DNA of 11,552 nt from Acidobacteriota bacterium (GCA_021804195.1 JAJZKJ010000026.1:1-11552); one strand, 5' to 3'; shown: positions 1-7,037, numbered from the stretch's first letter. Numbers and translations are program-made. The notes: generated by a model not told the origin, from the letters alone.

Positions 1-46
1 AAACGCCGCCTGCCCGCCCATCTTCTGCTTGACTTCCAGCCCCAGT
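1..46. other. Left edge, downstream of the MFS gene
   Basis: These bases lie just past the stop codon of the MFS gene. No hairpin with a U-tract is visible, so transcription may continue leftwards. On the minus strand an ATG at 21-19 follows a purine-rich stretch (AAGCAGAAG) and would begin MGGQAAF before the window ends. This could be the start of another gene, but seven residues cannot be identified. Confidence 0.2.
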
Positions 47-1297
47 TTATATCAGCGGCCTGGCCGCGGGCGGGCGGGGATAAAAATTGGCCAGCCCTTC
101 GACGCCCAGTGCGGCCGCGAGCGCGAGTCCGGCCGAGAGTAAAAACACCGGCCGCGGGCCCCACTGCCGCCAGGCCAGCCCGGCCCACAGGCTGGCGAGG
201 GCCAGGCTGGCGCCCGAGAGCGCCGAATACCAGCCAAAGGCGCGGCCGCGTTTGCCCTCGGGCGCCCACTCCGCCACCCAGGCGGAAAGCACGCCGTCAT
301 GCAAGGCGTGATAAAGCCCGTAGCCGGCCATCAGCAGCCAGACCCAGCCGGCGGCATGAATTTGCGCAAAACCCAACTCGACCAGCGCGAAAACCAGCAT
401 GCCGAGCGCGGCCAGACGGCCACGCGGCCAGCGATCCGAAAGCCGGCCCAGAGGGAAGGCCAGCCCGGCAAAGACGGCGTTAAAAACGATCCCGAGCAGC
501 GGCGCCAGCGCCGGCGACAGCCCCAGCGACTGCGCCCGCAAAATCATGAACAGATCGCTGAAAGCGCCCAGGCCGAAAACGGTGACGCAGGCCAGCAGAA
601 AAAAATATCCGCGCGGAATGGAAGCGGCGCGCGGTGGCGGCATGGGGCTCGATGCAATATGGGACGGCGGGGAAGATTCCGGCGATTGCGCCGGCGGTGC
701 CGCGCGCGCCCGCAGCCCGCCGGTTTCGCGAATGCCCCAGGCGGCGATGCCCACGGCCAGGGCGCCGGGAATGGCCGCCAGGGCGAACACCAGGCGCAGA
801 TTGCCGCTCAGGGCCAGCAGTCCAAACGCGGCCAGAGGGCCCAGCATGGCGCCGGCGGTATCCATGGCCTGGCGGAGGCCATAGGCCGCTCCGAGCCGGC
901 CGGGCGCGGCCGATTCCGCCAGCAGGGTGTCGCGCGGAGCGCGGCGCAGACCCGCGCCGGCGCGGTCGCTCAGCCGGAGCCATAAGACCTGCGGCCAGCT
1001 TTGCGCCAGCGCCAGAAACGGCTTGGCCAGATTGGCGAGGAAATAACCAAAAACAATGAAGGGCTTGCGGCGGGAAAAATGATCGGTGATATAGCCTGAA
1101 ACCAGGCGGCCCAGATTGACCACCCCGCCCGCCAATCCTTCCATCAATCCTAAAACCTGAGGCCCGGCCCGGAGCACGCCCAACAAGAGCGACGGCAGCA
1201 GCCAGTAGGCCATCTCGGTGGCCGCGTCGTTAAAAAATGAACTCCAGCCCAGGAGCACCACATTCCGGCGCATCCCAGAAGCGGTCTCGCGCGCCAT
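47..1297 (-). CDS. MFS transporter, 12 predicted membrane segments
   Basis: A 416-residue integral membrane protein of the major facilitator superfamily, of full-length size. Hydrophobic segments fill roughly residues 12-190 and 230-402. They are separated by a cytoplasmic-type linker rich in Pro, Ser and Ala (about 195-228). The signature loop after the second segment is visible as G68-x-x-x-D71 followed by R75, R76 and K77. A weaker copy (G284, D288, R289) lies in the second half, as expected from the internal duplication. The stretch DRAGAGLRRAPRDTLLAES (111-129) is typical of a subgroup of exporters and permeases with no agreed substrate. The ATG lies 2 bases after the mqnD stop, with a weak GGAA ribosome binding site inside the mqnD end, so translation is probably coupled. 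The linkage to mqnD does not define the substrate. Family assignment is firm; function is unknown. Confidence 0.88.
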   Translation of the reverse strand: MARETASGMRRNVVLLGWSSFFNDAATEMAYWLLPSLLLGVLRAGPQVLGLMEGLAGGVVNLGRLVSGYITDHFSRRKPFIVFGYFLANLAKPFLALAQSWPQVLWLRLSDRAGAGLRRAPRDTLLAESAAPGRLGAAYGLRQAMDTAGAMLGPLAAFGLLALSGNLRLVFALAAIPGALAVGIAAWGIRETGGLRARAAPPAQSPESSPPSHIASSPMPPPRAASIPRGYFFLLACVTVFGLGAFSDLFMILRAQSLGLSPALAPLLGIVFNAVFAGLAFPLGRLSDRWPRGRLAALGMLVFALVELGFAQIHAAGWVWLLMAGYGLYHALHDGVLSAWVAEWAPEGKRGRAFGWYSALSGASLALASLWAGLAWRQWGPRPVFLLSAGLALAAALGVEGLANFYPRPPAARPLI

Positions 1298-1299
1298 AG

Positions 1300-2139
1300 C
1301 TATTCCAGAAAATCGAGAATCGGCGCCACGGGAATTATGCCGCGCTCGTGGCCCAGCGTGAGCAGGCGGGCAATGGCCTGGCGGTCATCGTCGCCATAGC
1401 GGAGGGTGCGCTGATTGACATACATGCCCACGAACTGGTCGGCCAGACCGGGGTCCATGTCGCGGGCAAACTGCAGGGCATAGTTCAAGGCTTCTTCGCG
1501 ATGCTCCAGGCCATAGCGAATGGAGGCTTCGAGCAGATGGCTCAACTTACGCGCATCGGCTTCGGGCAGATCGCGGCGGATGGCGTTGCCGCCGAGCGGC
1601 AGCGGCAATTGAGTTTCGGCCAGCCACCACTGGCCCAGATCGAGCACTTTATGCAGGCCGGCGCGTGCGTAGGTCAGCTGGCCCTCATGGATGAGCAGGC
1701 CGGCGGCGGCTTCGCCGCGGGCCACCGCGTCCACGATCTGATCGAAGGGCATGACACGGGTGCGAATGGAAGGATGCCAGAGCTTGAGCGCCAGCGCGGA
1801 GGTGCTCAACTCGCCGGCAATGGCAACTTCGCTCTGGCGCAACTCATCGGGTTCCATGGGCCGCGCCGCGACCACCATGGGGCCGTAGTTGTAGCCCACG
1901 CTGCCGCCATGGGGCAGCAGACGGTAGCGCGTCTGCAAATAGGGATAGGCGTGAAAGCTGATGGCGGTGATCTCGTACTCGCCCGCCTGAGCTTTGCGAT
2001 TGAGGGTTTCGATGTCGGAAAGAATATGCTCGAGCTTGAAGCGCCCGGTGGTCAGCTTGCCCGTGGCCAGGGCGTAAAACATGAAGGCGTCGTCCGAGTC
2101 GGGACTGTGCGCCACGCGTATGGGTACCCGTGAACTCAT
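1300..2139 (-). CDS. mqnD: 1,4-dihydroxy-6-naphthoate synthase (MqnD), futalosine menaquinone pathway
   Basis: A 279-residue soluble protein of the MqnA/MqnD family, which has the periplasmic-binding-protein fold. Known MqnD converts cyclic dehypoxanthinyl futalosine to 1,4-dihydroxy-6-naphthoate in the alternative menaquinone route. The sequence shows the N-terminal substrate loop HSPDSDDAFMFYAL (11-24), the DIETLN segment (42-47), the IHEGQLTY motif (150-157) whose His151 matches the proposed catalytic His of MqnD, WWLAETQLPLPLG (171-183), and YVNQRTL (240-246). IHE and YVN favour MqnD over MqnA. The length fits the family. No other mqn gene is in the window, so the pathway genes appear scattered. 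The start ATG has no clear Shine-Dalgarno; an extended -10-like element lies 7 bases upstream. The gap from the preceding FAH gene is 97 bases. A related MqnA-like protein of other specificity remains possible. Confidence 0.8.
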   Translation of the reverse strand: MSSRVPIRVAHSPDSDDAFMFYALATGKLTTGRFKLEHILSDIETLNRKAQAGEYEITAISFHAYPYLQTRYRLLPHGGSVGYNYGPMVVAARPMEPDELRQSEVAIAGELSTSALALKLWHPSIRTRVMPFDQIVDAVARGEAAAGLLIHEGQLTYARAGLHKVLDLGQWWLAETQLPLPLGGNAIRRDLPEADARKLSHLLEASIRYGLEHREEALNYALQFARDMDPGLADQFVGMYVNQRTLRYGDDDRQAIARLLTLGHERGIIPVAPILDFLE

Positions 2140-2146
2140 CTTTTCG

Positions 2147-2155
2147 ATTATGCCA
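2147..2155 (-). promoter_or_regulatory. Candidate extended -10 element for mqnD
   Basis: On the minus strand the sequence reads TGG-CATAAT, a TGn extended -10 with one mismatch to TATAAT. Seven bases (CGAAAAG) separate it from the mqnD ATG. No convincing -35 box lies 16-18 bases upstream. If used, transcription would start at or next to the start codon. Confidence 0.4.
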
Positions 2156-2236
2156 GCATGTGTTGCGGCATCCGTTATCTGTGATTGATCCGTGACGGAA
2201 CCGGAATTGTAGATTGTATTCCTTATTCTGAATTTT

Positions 2237-3049
2237 TTATCGCACCGGGTTGATCAGCTCGCCGATGCCGGCAATGCGCACGCCGACCTGATCGCCGGAT
2301 TGCAGCGGACCGACGCCGGCGGGCGTGCCGGTGGCGATCACATCACCCGCTTCCAGCGTCATCACGGCGGTGATGGCTTCCAGCACGCGGGCGAGGGGAA
2401 AAATAAAATCACGCGTATTGCCCGCCTGACGAATCTCGCCATTGACGCGGGTTTCCACCGTCAGCCCGCGCCAGGGATGGAGTTCATCCCATTCCGCGGG
2501 CCGCGGCCCGGCATCGGCCGGCCAGCCTTCGCCAAAGGTTTCGATCCAGGGGCCGAGCGGACAAAATGTGTCAAAGCCTTTGGCCCGCGTCCACTGGCCG
2601 TCGGTTTTCTGCAGATCCCGCGCGGTCACGTCGTTCAGGCAGGTGTAGCCGAAAATGACCGCACGCGGATCCTGATCCCGCTGGAAATGACGGCAGCGGC
2701 GGCCGATCACGACCGCCAGCTCGCCTTCGTAATCCACGCGCTGGGAAAGCGGCGGCCGCTCAATGCGGCCACCCGGCGGCAGGAGCGACGAAGGCGGCTT
2801 GAGAAACAGCAGCGGTTCGGCCGGCGCCTCATTGCCCAGCTCGCGCGCGTGCTCGGCGTAGTTACGCCCGACGCAGACAATCTTGCCGGGCGCGACCGGC
2901 GCCAGCAGCTCGATATCGCGTATGTCGAGCCGCTCCTGGGTGCGGCAATGGCCGGCCTCGAAGGGAGCACCGCTGCACAGATGCACGATGCTGCCCGACA
3001 GCTCGCCCCAGACCACTTCACCCGCCTGCGGGAATCGTAGAAATTTCAT
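2237..3049 (-). CDS. Fumarylacetoacetate hydrolase (FAH) fold family enzyme
   Basis: A 270-residue cytosolic enzyme of the FAH superfamily, metal-dependent enzymes acting on 2-oxo acids and acylpyruvates by hydrolysis, decarboxylation or dehydration. The family core is intact. It shows GRNYAEHARE (61-70), where His67 and Glu70 match the catalytic pair of FAHD1-type enzymes. E108-x-E110 and D140 supply the metal ligands, followed by the conserved CLNDVTARDLQ (137-147), KGFDTFCPLGPW (157-168) and TGTPAGVGP (240-248). The His/Glu pair suggests an acylpyruvase or oxaloacetate-decarboxylase-like activity, but sugar-acid dehydratases share the fold and substrate cannot be assigned. Residues about 172-194 form a Gly/Pro/Trp-rich stretch longer than I expect there. 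The gene starts 49 bases after the LolA-like gene. Its ATG has no clear ribosome binding site. Confidence 0.88.
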   Translation of the reverse strand: MKFLRFPQAGEVVWGELSGSIVHLCSGAPFEAGHCRTQERLDIRDIELLAPVAPGKIVCVGRNYAEHARELGNEAPAEPLLFLKPPSSLLPPGGRIERPPLSQRVDYEGELAVVIGRRCRHFQRDQDPRAVIFGYTCLNDVTARDLQKTDGQWTRAKGFDTFCPLGPWIETFGEGWPADAGPRPAEWDELHPWRGLTVETRVNGEIRQAGNTRDFIFPLARVLEAITAVMTLEAGDVIATGTPAGVGPLQSGDQVGVRIAGIGELINPVR

Positions 3050-3055
3050 GCTTCT

Positions 3056-3061
3056 ATTGTG
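3056..3061 (-). promoter_or_regulatory. Weak -10-like hexamer before the FAH-family gene
   Basis: CACAAT on the minus strand lies 6 bases before the ATG and has two mismatches to TATAAT. It has no clear -35 partner. It is listed mainly because the same spacing recurs at other starts in the window. Confidence 0.2.
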
Positions 3062-3098
3062 GCTTAGCCGGCGGCGCCTGTGGCCTGGCCGGCGAACG

Positions 3099-3956
3099 CT
3101 ACGGATTCAGCGCGGGCTGGTTGGGCAACACCTGGAAGCGCTTGCGCACGGTGTAGCGCTTGTAGTCGCTGTAGCGAATCACCAACTGGATGGGCGTGTT
3201 GAAGGCGGTGCCTTTTTCCTCGGTCAGCACCGGGAACCAGTGCAGTCCGTCCACCGGCTGGTTGTAGGTGGTAAACGGCAGGAAGACGTTGACCGGGTTG
3301 CCATGCTTGTCATATTCGTCGGGCACGTCCTGCCCCCGGGTCATCACGATCTGCAGCGACTGGTCATCCACCCAGACGCGGCCGTCAAAATAGTGATGGC
3401 CCTTTTTGATGGTTTTGGGGGTGATGCGGAAAATATAGGCGGTTAACTGATCGAGCGGAATATGCTCAATGTACCGGATGTGGTATTGGCTGAGATCGTG
3501 CACCGGCACGGCATAGGCATTCATGTTGAAAAAATCATGAATGTCCTGTTCGGAAACGCCTATGCCCTGCAAATTGGGCTGCGGACACCAGGTGCAGACG
3601 ATGTTGCGCTGGCCGCGCGTGTTGAACAGAATATTATTTTTCTGCTGATAGCTGCCGGTGATATTGCCGTCGCTGTCGAGCGAATCAAGATCAATGTATT
3701 CCTTGTAGGTATAGTCGTGCCGCAGCTCACTCCGGATACGCTCTTCGTTCGCCATAAAGGCGTGAATGATGCGCTGAATCCCGGCGGGCGAGGGATCGGG
3801 CAGGCGCTTGACCACGGCATGCGGCTTCGGCGGGCCAGCCGCGGCGGCTGATTCCACCGTCTGGGCCAGGCCAGAAGAACCCAGCAATATTGCCGTCAAA
3901 CCGGCACAAAGCAAGGCGCCTCGCAAAGAAAGCCATGGTAGGGGTGTATTGTTCAT
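3099..3956 (-). CDS. Exported LolA-like protein of unknown function
   Basis: A 285-residue protein with an N-terminal signal peptide: a hydrophobic stretch at about residues 12-31 ending SSGLAQ, with likely cleavage near residue 31-35. There is no lipobox. The mature part is predicted to be mostly beta. HHYFDGRVWVDDQSLQIVMTRG (187-208) resembles the strand in LolA-like and outer-membrane lipoprotein-sorting proteins that reads 'G.vWvD...l.ivk..g'. It is followed by FTTYNQPVDGLHWFPV (228-243) and RYSDYKRY (261-268), a pattern I associate with exported hypothetical proteins of Acidobacteria. A CxxC motif (Cys121, Cys124) could bind metal or form a disulfide. The function is not known. The protein is probably periplasmic. 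The start is chosen from the signal peptide; a strong Shine-Dalgarno is lacking. It is transcribed divergently from another exported protein gene. Confidence 0.75.
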   Translation of the reverse strand: MNNTPLPWLSLRGALLCAGLTAILLGSSGLAQTVESAAAAGPPKPHAVVKRLPDPSPAGIQRIIHAFMANEERIRSELRHDYTYKEYIDLDSLDSDGNITGSYQQKNNILFNTRGQRNIVCTWCPQPNLQGIGVSEQDIHDFFNMNAYAVPVHDLSQYHIRYIEHIPLDQLTAYIFRITPKTIKKGHHYFDGRVWVDDQSLQIVMTRGQDVPDEYDKHGNPVNVFLPFTTYNQPVDGLHWFPVLTEEKGTAFNTPIQLVIRYSDYKRYTVRKRFQVLPNQPALNP

Positions 3957-3980
3957 CTCAGGATCTGGCCGCAGCCAGGC

Positions 3981-4009
3981 ATGACAAATCCGGCGCTCTC
4001 TACTATGAT
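3981..4009 (+). promoter_or_regulatory. Candidate sigma70-type promoter for the DUF4097-like gene
   Basis: ATGACA (3981-3986) and TATGAT (4004-4009) are separated by 17 bases, and each is close to the sigma70 consensus. The -10 ends 6 bases before the ATG at 4016, so the transcript would begin at about the A of the start codon. No Shine-Dalgarno sequence is present upstream of the ATG, which agrees with a leaderless mRNA. Confidence 0.5.
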
Positions 4010-4015
4010 CGCTCT

Positions 4016-4942
4016 ATGCGATCCTTTTTGCGCGTCAGCAGCCGGAAATTCCCCGCTGCCGTACTTTTCACCGCATTGCTGGCGGCCGGAACCGGCGCGG
4101 CCTGGGCTAAAAAGGCCACCTATATCCGGCCGGTGATCCAGAGCTTTCCCGCCGCCGGAATCCAGTCGGTGGTGATCGAAAATCTGGATGGCCCGGTGAC
4201 GGTGCGCACGGCGCAAACCCAGGCAATCAAAGTCGAAATTCTCATCCACGCCGCCGGCGCCGACAAGACCTTTGCCCGCACCCTGACCCGGCAGCTCATC
4301 TTCAAGCCGCATGTAGTGGTCAGCCAATTGCGGATCGTGGGCCATTACCCCACGCGGCAGTTCCGCAACTACGGCTACCCCTACATGAAGGCCTTTCTGG
4401 GGTTTTTCCACGGCACCGACACCAACCAGTATCTGGGCCAGACCATTCATGTTCGCGCCAAGGGCAACAGTAAATCCATTGTGCTGTGGGCGCATATACG
4501 CATTTCCCTGCCCCCCGATGTCACCATTTATGTGCGCAATATTTACGGCAACCTGACCGCGCGCTGCTACGGACCCGCGGGCAAGGGCCTGTTTGATGCC
4601 TTCACCTCGGCCGGAAATATTCTGGTCTATGATCCGAAATGGGCGCACCTGAATCTGCAGAGCGATTATGGGGCGGTAAAGTTTCCGCGCGGCCTGGGCG
4701 TGATCAACGATGCCAAAATTGATACCCACTTTGGCGGGACCTATTTATACCTACAGCCCGGCGCGACGGGCAAAATCTATGCCCGCAAAAGCCTGGGCTT
4801 TTTGCATAACAGCTTTACCAAGGCCCATTTCATTAATCAGCACGGCGAGCATGTGATGGTGCTGGGCGATGGCCATGGCCCCATCGTGCACATCAAGATG
4901 AAGGTCGGCAGCCTGCATCTGGAGCGCGGCGCAGGGCAATAA
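4016..4942 (+). CDS. Exported DUF4097-like beta-repeat protein, function unknown
   Basis: A 308-residue exported protein. The open frame extends upstream to 3890, but the start at 4016 is preferred because it gives a classic signal peptide: basic MRSFLRVSSRKF, a hydrophobic core at 13-29, and cleavage after AWA at about residue 31. The earlier start would run through the divergent gene. The mature part is a series of short beta repeats. IENLDGPVTVRT (54-65) and IYVRNIYGNLTA (171-182) resemble the 'v.n..G.v.v' repeats of DUF4097-type putative adhesin-like proteins, which are thought to form a beta-solenoid. A Tyr/Phe-rich insert (about 110-140) interrupts the repeats. No catalytic motif was seen. 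With the divergent LolA-like gene it may form a pair of envelope proteins. Family assignment is moderate and the role unknown. Confidence 0.7.
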   Translation: MRSFLRVSSRKFPAAVLFTALLAAGTGAAWAKKATYIRPVIQSFPAAGIQSVVIENLDGPVTVRTAQTQAIKVEILIHAAGADKTFARTLTRQLIFKPHVVVSQLRIVGHYPTRQFRNYGYPYMKAFLGFFHGTDTNQYLGQTIHVRAKGNSKSIVLWAHIRISLPPDVTIYVRNIYGNLTARCYGPAGKGLFDAFTSAGNILVYDPKWAHLNLQSDYGAVKFPRGLGVINDAKIDTHFGGTYLYLQPGATGKIYARKSLGFLHNSFTKAHFINQHGEHVMVLGDGHGPIVHIKMKVGSLHLERGAGQ

Positions 4943-4958
4943 CTTTTCGTGAAAGGTC

Positions 4959-4980
4959 ATGCCTAGACACCGGCATTTTT
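4959..4980 (+). terminator. Weak candidate terminator after the DUF4097-like gene
   Basis: ATGCC (4959-4963) and GGCAT (4972-4976) can form a 5-bp stem around an 8-base loop, followed by a run of T ending at 4980. It lies 17 bases past the stop codon. The short stem and large loop make it only a possible terminator. Confidence 0.35.
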
Positions 4981-5103
4981 GCCTGCACAGCCTTTAGAAT
5001 CAATGCCTTGCAATACATCGCCGGACCAAGCATCCTATTTACATTGCACGCTATACTTGAGCCTTCGGTAATAATCCGTTTTCAGGTTTCAGGAGAACGC
5101 ACG
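4981..5103 (+). promoter_or_regulatory. Upstream region of the toxin-antitoxin pair
   Basis: A 123-base AT-richer stretch. It contains TATACT (5052-5057) and an AATAAT-like hexamer (5070-5075) as possible -10 elements, neither with a convincing -35. A direct repeat TTTCAGG-TTTCAGG (5080-5093) sits directly before the antitoxin start, and its second copy forms part of the AGGAG ribosome binding site. An antitoxin operator would be expected here, but no clear palindrome was found. Confidence 0.3.
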
Positions 5104-5352
5104 ATGATCAACCGCGAACATGCTCATAAACTGATTGACCAGATGCCAGAATCCCAGATTTCAGCGTTGATCGGCTTTCTTGAAACGATTGTTGATCCGG
5201 TCACCAAAGCATTGGCCAGCGCGCCATTGGACGATGAACCGGAATCAGCGGAAGAACGCAAAAGTGTTGCCACAACCCGGCAGAAACTTGCCAGACGCGG
5301 CGGTAAAGGTATTCCACACCAGGAAGCAATGCGCCGTCTTGGACTGGGTTAA
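5104..5352 (+). CDS. Probable type II antitoxin partner of the RelE/ParE-like toxin
   Basis: An 82-residue protein starting at an ATG preceded by a good AGGAG ribosome binding site. The frame is open back to 5008, but that start has no such site. The N-terminal half (about 1-36, REHAHKLIDQMPESQISALIGFLETI) looks like a helical dimerisation segment. The middle is acidic (DDEPESAEE, 49-57), followed by a basic helix and the tail GKGIPHQEAMRRLGL. This acidic-middle layout with a G.G(I)P..E....LG tail is common in small antitoxins next to RelE/ParE-family toxins. The toxin gene starts 8 bases after the stop. No ribbon-helix-helix, HTH or Phd motif was recognised, so it is called an antitoxin mainly from context. 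By analogy it should bind and neutralise the toxin and may repress its own promoter. Confidence 0.75.
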   Translation: MINREHAHKLIDQMPESQISALIGFLETIVDPVTKALASAPLDDEPESAEERKSVATTRQKLARRGGKGIPHQEAMRRLGLG

Positions 5353-5360
5353 TTCTAAGA

Positions 5361-5609
5361 ATGAAAGAGATCGAATGGACCGAAACAGCCCTTAATGACA
5401 TGAAAGCGCTGGAAGCGCCCATCATGAAACGCATACGCCTGGCTATTGAACGTTTCGCCTCATCCGGCGCCGGCAATATCCGGAAGATGCAAGGAATTGA
5501 GCCTCCCGAATACCGCCTCCGCGTTGGCGATTATCGTGTGCGCTTCGAGCTTGCCGTCAAAACCATCCGCATTCTTCGGGTTCGTCACCGCCGCGAAATC
5601 TACCGCTAA
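5361..5609 (+). CDS. RelE/ParE superfamily toxin
   Basis: An 82-residue protein of typical length for the RelE/ParE toxin fold. It has an N-terminal strand (MKEIEWTETA), two helices (about 9-33), then the diagnostic beta sheet EYRLRVGDYRVRFELAVKTIRILRVRHRREIYR (50-82). Conserved basic residues (Arg52, Arg54, Arg59, Arg61, His76, Arg77, Arg78) and Tyr81 sit where RelE-type mRNA interferases place their active-site residues. A ribosome-dependent mRNA endonuclease is therefore more likely than a ParE-type gyrase poison, though sequence alone does not settle it. It is cotranscribed with the upstream antitoxin gene across an 8-base gap. The ribosome binding site is weak, which would keep toxin output below antitoxin. 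The gene appears intact. Confidence 0.87.
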   Translation: MKEIEWTETALNDMKALEAPIMKRIRLAIERFASSGAGNIRKMQGIEPPEYRLRVGDYRVRFELAVKTIRILRVRHRREIYR

Positions 5610-5612
5610 ATA

Positions 5613-5680
5613 TGATCACAGCGGTAAGTCATGCTGTTGATCAGATTCGATTGTCATAATCGACAGGACAATTACTGTCC
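5613..5680. terminator. Three stem-loops at a convergent gene junction
   Basis: Between the toxin stop (5609) and the tldE stop (5672) three hairpins follow one another. The first is TGATCACAGC (5613-5622) with GCTGTTGATCA (5633-5643), 10 bp with one bulge. The second is TCGATT (5647-5652) with AATCGA (5658-5663), 6 bp. The third is GGACA (5666-5670) with TGTCC (5676-5680), 5 bp, reaching into the end of tldE. None has a long U-tract. Their position suggests a two-way transcript end, but this is inferred. Confidence 0.4.
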
Positions 5681-7030
5681 GGCGATGGTCAGATTTTCAA
5701 ACAGCAGCGTGGGCGAAGCGACCGGACCGCGAAATTCGAGATCGTTACCAATAGCCGAAATCTGAAGGAGCATCTGGCTCAGATTGCCGGCTATCGTCAA
5801 TTCCTCGACCGGATAGGCCAATTCGCCATTTTCAATCCACAACCCGGCGGCGCCGCGGGAGTAGTCGCCGTTGACCGCGTTAAAACCAAAGCCGATCAAC
5901 TCCGTGACGTAAAGCCCCTGCTTGACGCCTTTAATGATGTCTTCGGCCGGCGTGGCGCCCGGCTCAAGATAAAGATTGGTGGCGGAGATGCCGGGCGCGC
6001 CGGCCAGGCCGCGGCTGGCGTTGCCGGTGGTGCGGAGGCCGAGCTTGCGGGCGGCGTACGTGTTCAGCAGATAACTTTGCAAAACGCCTTTTTCGATGAC
6101 CACGGTGCGGCGCGTGGCCACGCCTTCGCCGTCGTAGGGACGAGAGGCGAAACCGCCGGGTTTGCGGCCGTCATCCACCACCGTGACCGAAGGGTGGGCA
6201 ATGGCCTGGCCGATCTTGCCGGCCAGAAAACTGGACTGGCGGTAGATCATGTCGCCATTGACCGACTCAGCGATATGCCCCAGAATCGAGCGCGCGGCCT
6301 GGGGTTCGAAGATAACGGGATATTGCCCGGTGGGTGGTTTGCGGGCGCCCAGCCGGCGCAAGGCGCGGGCGGCGGCGATGCGGCCCACCGCGTCCGGCGC
6401 TTCCAGCGCCTCGCGGCGATGGGCCACGGCATACCAGTAATCGCGCTGCATCTGGCCATCCTGCGCGGCAATGGGCACGGCACTGAGCGAACAGCCGGAA
6501 CGCGACCAGCCCCCGGCAAAGCCGCGAGAGTTGGCCAGCACGCGGTGCGATTCGCTGGCTTCAAAACCGCCGCCTTCGGAATTTTGAATGCGCGGATCGG
6601 CGGCCAGCGCGGCTGCCTCGCATTCCCGCGCCAGCGCGATGCCGGCCTCGGGCGCGATGGCGGCGGTGCCGGGAAAATAGATGCCAAGTTCGGCCGCGCC
6701 ATTGGGCGCGACGGCGAATTCTTCGGGCAGGCCGGCAATGGCATCGTCGGTCGAGGCGCGGGCCATGGCCAGGGCGGAGTCCACGGTGCGCGCCAGCGCG
6801 GCCTCGCTCAGATCGGAGCTGAAGGCGCTGGCTGATTTCCGGCCGGCAAACACGCGCACCCCCAGGCCCTTCCCGCCGGCTTCCTTCAGCGCCTCCACCT
6901 CGCCCAGGCGGACGGTGGCGGAAAACTCGCACCCGTGCTGGATCACGCATTCCGCTTCATCGGCGCCGCGCCGCTGGGCCAGCGCCACGACACCGCGGGC
7001 CAGCTCGATCAATTCCCGCATATCAGTCAT
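5672..7030 (-). CDS. tldE: TldE/PmbA, partner subunit of the TldD metallopeptidase
   Basis: A 452-residue protein of the TldD/PmbA family. In Escherichia coli, TldD and TldE form a heteromeric complex that degrades unfolded peptides. There it matures microcin B17 and degrades the antitoxin CcdA. TldE lacks the zinc site, and this protein likewise has no HExxxH. Family signatures are present in the C-terminal half, including GNASRGLAGAPGISATNLYLEPG and GFGFNAVNGDYSRGAAGLWIENGE followed by YPVEELTIAGNL. The start at 7030 is preferred over an in-frame ATG at 7066 because AAAGGA (7034-7039) sits at good spacing, and 7066 would overlap the end of tldD. The ribosome binding site overlaps the tldD stop, so the two genes are translationally linked and should be made in similar amounts. 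Confidence 0.93.
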   Translation of the reverse strand: MTDMRELIELARGVVALAQRRGADEAECVIQHGCEFSATVRLGEVEALKEAGGKGLGVRVFAGRKSASAFSSDLSEAALARTVDSALAMARASTDDAIAGLPEEFAVAPNGAAELGIYFPGTAAIAPEAGIALARECEAAALAADPRIQNSEGGGFEASESHRVLANSRGFAGGWSRSGCSLSAVPIAAQDGQMQRDYWYAVAHRREALEAPDAVGRIAAARALRRLGARKPPTGQYPVIFEPQAARSILGHIAESVNGDMIYRQSSFLAGKIGQAIAHPSVTVVDDGRKPGGFASRPYDGEGVATRRTVVIEKGVLQSYLLNTYAARKLGLRTTGNASRGLAGAPGISATNLYLEPGATPAEDIIKGVKQGLYVTELIGFGFNAVNGDYSRGAAGLWIENGELAYPVEELTIAGNLSQMLLQISAIGNDLEFRGPVASPTLLFENLTIAGQ

Positions 7031-7037
7031 ATTTCCT

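Noticed and set aside
299..985. Long plus-strand open frame (228 residues) opposite the MFS gene
   Set aside because: It is rich in Arg, Gln, Ala and Gly with no recognisable motif. It lies fully antisense to a convincing membrane protein, as expected for GC-rich DNA.
1348..2133. Plus-strand open frame opposite mqnD
   Set aside because: It is antisense to a gene with clear MqnD motifs, has low-complexity Gly/Ala/Gln composition and no independent start signals.
3890..4015. Upstream extension of the DUF4097-like protein to 3890
   Set aside because: The extension has no hydrophobic or conserved features and overlaps the divergent gene's start. The ATG at 4016 begins a clean signal peptide.
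5008..5103. Upstream extension of the antitoxin to 5008
   Set aside because: There is no ribosome binding site at that ATG. The internal ATG at 5104 has AGGAG at good spacing, and the extension translates to unrelated hydrophobic sequence.
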